Positions 59,308-64,000 of a DNA stretch of 64,000 bases are shown piece by piece; the stretch's first letter is position 1; each line of letters opens with the position of its first letter. The notes beneath the pieces were generated by a model. The model did no database searches and was not told the origin of the DNA. It saw only the letters and a program-made list of their open reading frames with translations. Where the stretch lies: NCBI GenBank assembly GCA_933207985.1, contig OW240924.1, forward strand, positions 74,903,866-74,967,865. Direction: 5' to 3'. Both the position numbers and the translations under genes were made by a program. This stretch comes from Pelobates cultripes. Taxonomy: Eukaryota > Chordata > Amphibia > Anura > Pelobatidae.

Positions 59308-59444
59308 TGTTTTTATCACAATCCGAGTCGAACAGATGCCCTCATGAAACATGGCTTGCATTACTTTGAGAACGGCAGCTGGACAGCTGCTGTACAGGAC
59401 TTCACTTCTCTCATCAAACAAGATTTCAACAATGCAGATGCCAG
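59308..59444 (+). CDS. TTC6: TTC6 exon 14 (residues 1097-1142), TPR
   Basis: A 137-bp exon between CCATTTAG and GCC AG|GTATCA (phase 2). It encodes CFYHNPSRTDALMKHGLHYF and then ENGSWTAAVQDFTSLIKQD, the end of TPR 4 and all of TPR 5. The split Arg codon AG|G is completed by exon 15. Confidence 0.9.
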
Positions 59445-59639
59445 GTATCATATTCTAATTACACTATTAAGAGTACCGTCATATTTTAATACACAGCTTC
59501 ACAGCTTGCTGAATGTAAAGTGAATATTTCTAAACTTCCTGGGGGAATTCCATGTTAGCAATCCTTTTCTTTGTGTTATAGGTGGCGTTCTGCTCTGACT
59601 TACATTTTTGTAATGTAATTGCAAGTTAACGTATTAATA

Positions 59640-60073
59640 GAGAGAACAGTGTTGCAGTAAACACTGTATATTTAAGAGAATATGCAGTGTTTACATTACA
59701 GCCTAGTGATAACGTCACTGGCCAATCCTCAGATGGCTACTAGAGGTGCTTCCTGGGGCGGTGCTGCACAGTGTGACTGTCATTCAGTGTCAGGAGATGC
59801 TGGTTGGCCAGGGCTGTGTTTAGCTTGTGCTGGCTCTGCCCCTGCTTTGCTTCTTTGACAGTCTCAGCCTAGGGGAAAACATTATTAGCTCAGAACATCA
59901 CTTATGACGATGTCAGCCAAAAAGGCAGATCAGGGGCAGAGCCAGCACGAGCAGACTGAAATAAAGGTAAGATATTACTATATGTAGGGGGGCAAGAGGG
60001 GCTAGATGGTGTTTTTAACACTACAGGGACAGGAATACATGTTTGTGTTCCTGACCCTATAGTGTTCCTTTAA
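59640..60073. mobile_element. T2-like MITE, subfamily of the element at 790-1208
   Basis: The right end CCTATAGTGTTCCTTTAA is clear. The left end is degraded. Shared internal sequence GGCTACTAGAGGTGCTTCCT links it to 790-1208. It fills most of the intron between exons 14 and 15. Confidence 0.6.
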
Positions 60074-60170
60074 CACAATAAGAAACATTTAGAAACCTGT
60101 TTATATTTGCTTTAATATGGTGAGGTAAAATTGATCAATGTTTGCTTTTCCCACCTTGTCTGTTGATCAG

Positions 60171-60340
60171 GATTTATCGAGGCCGAGCTTACACCAAACT
60201 GGGCCATTATTCAGAAGCTGTAGAAGATTACTCAGCTGCAATTCATTTTGATCCCAATAACTGGCTGGCTTTTTATTATCGCGGGTGTTTGCTGCGCAAA
60301 GGCAATCCACAGCAAGCACTGCAGGATTTCAGCATCTCTG
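60171..60340 (+). CDS. TTC6: TTC6 exon 15 (residues 1142-1199), two TPRs
   Basis: A 170-bp exon after TGTTGATCAG, ending TCT G|GTAATT in phase 1. It encodes two very regular TPRs: RIYRGRAYTKLGHYSEAVED leading to AAIHFDPNN, then FYYRGCLLRKGNPQQALQDF. Canonical small residues at TPR positions 8 and 20, Ala at 27 and Pro at 32 are all visible. Confidence 0.92.
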
Positions 60341-60632
60341 GTAATTATTTTAATAAATTAACAAAAATACACAATTATCAAAAAAATAGACATGACAGTT
60401 GTTTGTTTTATTTCTGAATGGTATGAATTATACATGAAGAAAAATAAAACACTTGAGTTAAACGTTGGTTACATTTTTTTCCTAAAAATAAATAAATGCA
60501 ATCTCTCCTATTTAGGTCCATCTGAGCAGACATTGATACTTAATACTTAGATTTACATATTTCCTTAGATTTTTGGTAACCTTTCTAAAATGATTTTATT
60601 AACTTAATCTAGTGAATCACTTTTTTTTGCAG

Positions 60633-60753
60633 TTCTTCTTAATAATGACTTTGAGAATGTGAATGCATTTCTTCACCGCGGTATTTTGTATACAGACCTG
60701 GGCATGTGGACTGAAGCTGCATTTGACTTTGAGTGTGTTCTTGCTCTCGATAA
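60633..60753 (+). CDS. TTC6: TTC6 exon 16 (residues 1199-1239), TPR
   Basis: A 121-bp exon after a T8 tract and GCAG, ending GAT AA|GTATGT in phase 2. The first two bases complete Val G|TT. It encodes LLNNDFENVNAFLHRGILY and then DLGMWTEAAFDFECVLALD (TPR 8). The frame and spacing follow directly from exon 15. Confidence 0.9.
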
Positions 60754-60880
60754 GTATGTTTTTGTTTTTCTCACTGCAGTTAGTAGTGCAGTGGAAGTAT
60801 ACACTTTGTTGTATAAGAATTTTGGTCTCACGCATTATTCAGCTAACCTATCATGTTTCCATTCATATTTGTTTCCTCAG

Positions 60881-61031
60881 AACTGTAGTACTGGCTCATG
60901 TCAATCTAGGTCTGATTGCTCTGCAATATCAGCATCGTTACTCTCAAGCTGTCCGCCACTTCTCAGCAGCACTAAGACTAAATCCTACATATCTACGGGC
61001 ATATCTGTGCCGGGCTCAGGCCTACGAGAAG
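60881..61031 (+). CDS. TTC6: TTC6 exon 17 (residues 1239-1289), TPRs
   Basis: A 151-bp exon after TGTTTCCTCAG, ending GAG AAG|GTATAG in phase 0. It completes Lys AA|A, then encodes VLAHVNLGLIALQYQHRYSQ and VRHFSAALRLNP (TPR 9), followed by the first helix of TPR 10 (AYLCRAQAYEK). The intron before it is only 127 bp, the shortest in the gene. Confidence 0.9.
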
Positions 61032-62494
61032 GTATAGCATTATTGTTTCATGTTAGCTAGTTTTCAATGCCAGAGAAAGTAACTAAATGGGCCTCTAAAT
61101 GTATTCGTTAGTTGACTTTAAATATAAAAGTATAAATTGAAAATTACAGATGAGATTGCATATCATAAAACTCACATTGTATATTTTTATTTTGGGGTAT
61201 TTACATAATATTCCATGATTTTGCATATTGTTTACAATTCCCAAAGTTTAGCCACACAAGTCCTTATGAATTGTGAGATCGTACATTTTATCTCAGCAAC
61301 CTGATTCACTGATACAGCGAAACCACTCAAGGAAACAGAGGGAAGCCGGTCACTGTCAGTGGAGCTAGACCAACATAAATTGATCTACTTCCTCCAAATT
61401 CCACCCATATATTGTTCAGTTACAGCTATGGGTCTATCTACTCAGTTAAACATTTTGCTGCTAGCTAGCCTTTAATTGCTACACATATGCAGAACTGTCA
61501 AAGAACCCATGTCCGTGTATGAACTTTTTACATGAGCTTCCAATGATGTTAAAGTAAAAAAGGACACCATAAAAATAAGAAATATGCTTCTTTGTAGTAG
61601 CAGGATTCTGTGTTGTGGGAGCTGGATAGCCATATGCTGAGAAGGATGAGACACTGAGATTGAATTAGTGCTTCTGGTCAACGGGAAAAAACATTTGGAA
61701 CAGCCTCCTCAGGGTCTGGGACATTTTGTTGGTGTGAGGAGATGACTCCTGTCATTTTGCACCTTTCAAGGTGTTGGCCATATTGACAGGCACTGTGGCC
61801 CAAAATAACTCACAAGCAGGGTAACAAATCAAAGGTTGGGGTTAGTTGACTGGAATTGAGTTAGACCATTGATTCGGAGGGGAATAGTAAATGTCTCCTG
61901 TCAGTAAGCGATAATGTGCCATTAGATCATCGAGGTGGCCTGCAAAAGAAAGTAAATACAAAATATGAGTCAGCTGAATTCTAGACCATCACAAAATGCC
62001 TTTATTGTGATTCTTAATATCTTCTAAAACAGCAATTTTTTAGAAGAGGGTGGAATTTCAAAAACTGAGAAATGTCAAATGCTTATTCTCTGCCTCTTTT
62101 ATAGTTATTTGCCTGTGTGGGGCACCAGTCACACATCACCACTGATGATTTAGCTCTATTTAGACGAGTGACGCGTGCCTACAAGAGACATTTCTTTTTG
62201 TCTTTTAGTTCTTGCGTTGTCACCTCTTTGCTCACTATCTGTGGAATGTGTTATCTGTACCTTTAAAAATAACTAAGCAAAAAAAAAGCTGAAAGCTTCA
62301 TAATACACACATCAGATAATGTTATGATACGAGTCTAGCTATATTTTATTTTAGACTAATACAGAATGCATTGTGCATCTTCTTACTGATACCATGTGTC
62401 CGATTTTAGTTTGAGTTACAGTCACGACAATTAGAAGTTTAGGAATACTAGCAATTCTAAAATGATTACTACATCTGCCCTCTCTTCCTATTAG
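61032..62494. other. TTC6 intron between exons 17 and 18, no other gene seen
   Basis: No classifiable repeat or RNA gene was recognised. Short A-runs and pyrimidine tracts only. Confidence 0.5.
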
Positions 62495-62577
62495 GCCAAT
62501 GATTTGCACAGTGCCTTGAAAGATATAACGCGAGCCATCCATCTGTGTCCTGACTCACCTCAACCCTACCTCATCAG
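62495..62577 (+). CDS. TTC6: TTC6 exon 18 (residues 1290-1317), TPR; gene continues beyond the window
   Basis: An 83-bp exon after TCCTATTAG, ending CTC ATC AG|GTAAGT in phase 2 with a consensus donor. It encodes ANDLHSALKDITRAIHLCP, the second helix of TPR 10, then DSPQPYLIR. Because it ends on a good donor in mid-codon, at least one further exon must lie beyond the right edge. None was recognised in the remaining 1.4 kb. Confidence 0.87.
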
Positions 62578-63219
62578 GTAAGTGATTAACCATCCCTAAT
62601 ACTCTGAATCGGAGTTATAACTAGAAGACAAGAAAGGATCGAGTAGGTGCTGTGTGCGGTTTGGATGTCATGATTTAATGATACTACAACCAAATTCTAT
62701 ATTAATACAGTATATCGTACAATTAGTAAGTTTGTCAAATTCTATACTAATGCAATATGTCATACTATTCGTAAGTTTGTCAAATTTTCACATTGTTGTT
62801 AAATATTTAGTTTTAGAGGTATGGCGCATGTATCACTTCATATGTGCAAGTCTTTTTGTGTTTTATTAGTAAGATTACTTCTCATAGGTCAGGTTACAAA
62901 CATTTCACATGATAATTACATCTGTGATATATCATATGCTCTTTTGTTGAAATCCGAGAGCTTGTAAGCACCTTGATTCTCTCTGGAAGAGTGTGTTGTA
63001 GTGTTTGTACGTGTACTTTTGCAGTTCTGTACAATCACCACAAGATGGTGATAGCAAACTACTTTAAAAAAAAATGTTGATTGGCTTTAAAGTTTTAAAT
63101 TGAAACTTTTTAACACCTTTATCAGTTGTGGGTTTTTTGTTTGTGGTTTTTGTGGGGGTATGGGGGGTGCATTAATGACAGTCAATAACAGCTATTTTAT
63201 ATATATTTTCTTCTTGCTC
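62578..63219. other. TTC6 intron downstream of exon 18
   Basis: It contains an imperfect ~50-bp tandem duplication at about 62695-62790 (CAAATTCTATATTAATACAG and CAAATTCTATACTAATGCAA). No further exon was found. Confidence 0.5.
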
Positions 63220-63620
63220 TTAAAGGGATGCTATAGTGCCAGGAAAACAAAGCCGTTTTCCTGGCACTATAGGGTTAATAGTTCCCCCCTTCAGCCACTT
63301 ACCTGAATCCAGCGCAGATCTCCCTTGGTGCTGTGCCAGGCTCCGCCGCCGTTGGCAGGGTAGTCCTAGTGCGCGGCAATGCCCGCGTGTGCATTATTCA
63401 ATGCTGTCCTGTGGGGAAATTTTGACGCTGGAGGTCCGTTTGGGTTCCAGAAGCCCTCTAGTGGCTGTCTGGCGGACAGCCACTGGGGGCGGATTTAGAA
63501 CTGCAATGTAAACATTGCAGTTCTCTGGAACTGCAATGTTTTACATTATAGCACTAAGTGCAGAAAGGTCACAGCACCCAATTAGCTGAAGTGGTCTGGG
63601 TGCCTACAGTGTCCCTTTAA
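63220..63620. mobile_element. T2-type MITE
   Basis: It is bounded by TTAAAGGGATGCTATAGTGC and GCCTACAGTGTCCCTTTAA. The left sub-terminal hairpin is CAGGAAAACAAAGC/GTTTTCCTG. A second foldback in the interior (GCAATGTAAACATTGC) precedes GAAGTGGTCTGGGTG near the right end. Open frames inside (63236-63511) are spurious. Confidence 0.92.
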
Positions 63621-64000
63621 GTGCACTAACACCTAGATATTAATGTCTAATTTTGTGCCATTAAATATCATTTTGTTGCATTTTCACTGTGAATATTGTT
63701 ATTCTAATATGTTTCTTCGCACTTGGCAATATGCATCATTATGTATATCTTTTTGTTAATTAATTTAGTTAGAGATCTTATTCGATTTTAGCATTCTGCT
63801 CATTTAGTATCGGATGAAACTACTTTGTGTCACTACTCTGACTAGTGTCAAACTGATGCCATGTCAAATGACACAATGAATTATGACTCCTCAGCGCATG
63901 ATCTACACAAAAAGTAACCTTCTATCTTACTAATAGCTTGCTAACATCATTTTTTTTTTTTTTTTCTCACTGCATCCTAAATAGAATAAACCCTATTCTT
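63621..64000. other. intron to the window edge, nothing seen
   Basis: AT-rich sequence ending after a T15 tract (about 63951-63965). No exon is evident before the edge. Confidence 0.5.

Larger units (their letters stand above)
20265..62577 (+). other. TTC6: TTC6-like gene, 18 exons, incomplete at the 3' end
   Basis: Eighteen exons join in one continuous frame through GT-AG introns: 20265-21338, 22530-22607, 23065-23250, 27455-27570, 37206-37430, 39774-39933, 40862-40966, 46446-46547, 49873-49953, 51459-51847, 52328-52808, 56211-56340, 57176-57351, 59308-59444, 60171-60340, 60633-60753, 60881-61031 and 62495-62577. From the ATG at 20280 this gives 1316 codons plus two bases. Residues 1 to about 970 are mostly disordered. 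About ten TPR units follow, each with the G/A-Y-A-A-P pattern expected of a 34-residue repeat. A long Ser/Lys-rich N-terminus before a TPR tail, the MFWAPAPPKF block and the TPR sequences fit tetratricopeptide repeat protein 6. TPR stacks are protein-binding scaffolds; the cellular role of TTC6 is poorly defined. The human family member is longer (roughly 1870 residues, from memory), so more TPR exons should lie downstream. The symbol rests on recognition, not on alignment. Confidence 0.85.

Overview
This is vertebrate genomic DNA, most probably from a frog or toad. It is AT-rich and almost entirely intronic or intergenic. It is packed with miniature elements bounded by TTAAAGG...CCTTTAA (the T2/Kolobok type well known from Xenopus), CR1-like LINE tails, hAT-type MITEs and Penelope-like fragments. 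There is no bacterial-type gene organisation. The species cannot be fixed from the sequence alone.

One protein-coding gene is supported: a long plus-strand gene whose exons splice in frame from 20265 to 62577 and which runs off the right edge. Eighteen exons, all with GT-AG borders and compatible phases, give 1316 codons plus two bases. The first ~970 residues are low-complexity, Ser/Lys/Pro-rich sequence with short conserved blocks. The last ~345 residues are about ten tandem tetratricopeptide repeats. This architecture and several motifs point to TTC6. A CpG-rich patch at about 15390-15640 holds three RFX X-box-like sites and a good splice donor, and is proposed as its promoter and 5' non-coding exon. 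That would fit control by ciliary transcription factors.

Layout: 1-15300 is intergenic with MITEs, a 48-bp minisatellite (6597-7015), a GATA/GACA-type microsatellite (7795-8205), a LINE tail interrupted by a Penelope-like insertion (10358-11130), a larger TIR transposon with a nested hAT MITE (11134-12395) and an L1 ORF1 remnant (13220-13620). 15300-20264 is the candidate promoter and 5' region, with one unexplained exon-like open frame (18865-18992). 20265-27570 holds the first four exons. 27571-37205 is a 9.6-kb intron with a 28-bp tandem array split by a LINE. 37206-52808 holds seven exons separated by repeat-laden introns. 56211-62577 holds the closely spaced TPR exons. 62578-64000 is intron with one more MITE.

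The most unusual non-gene signals are the X-box cluster, six dispersed hammerhead-ribozyme-like motifs in Penelope-like fragments, and the tandem arrays that have grown from, or been invaded by, mobile elements. All calls are by eye; no database search was possible.
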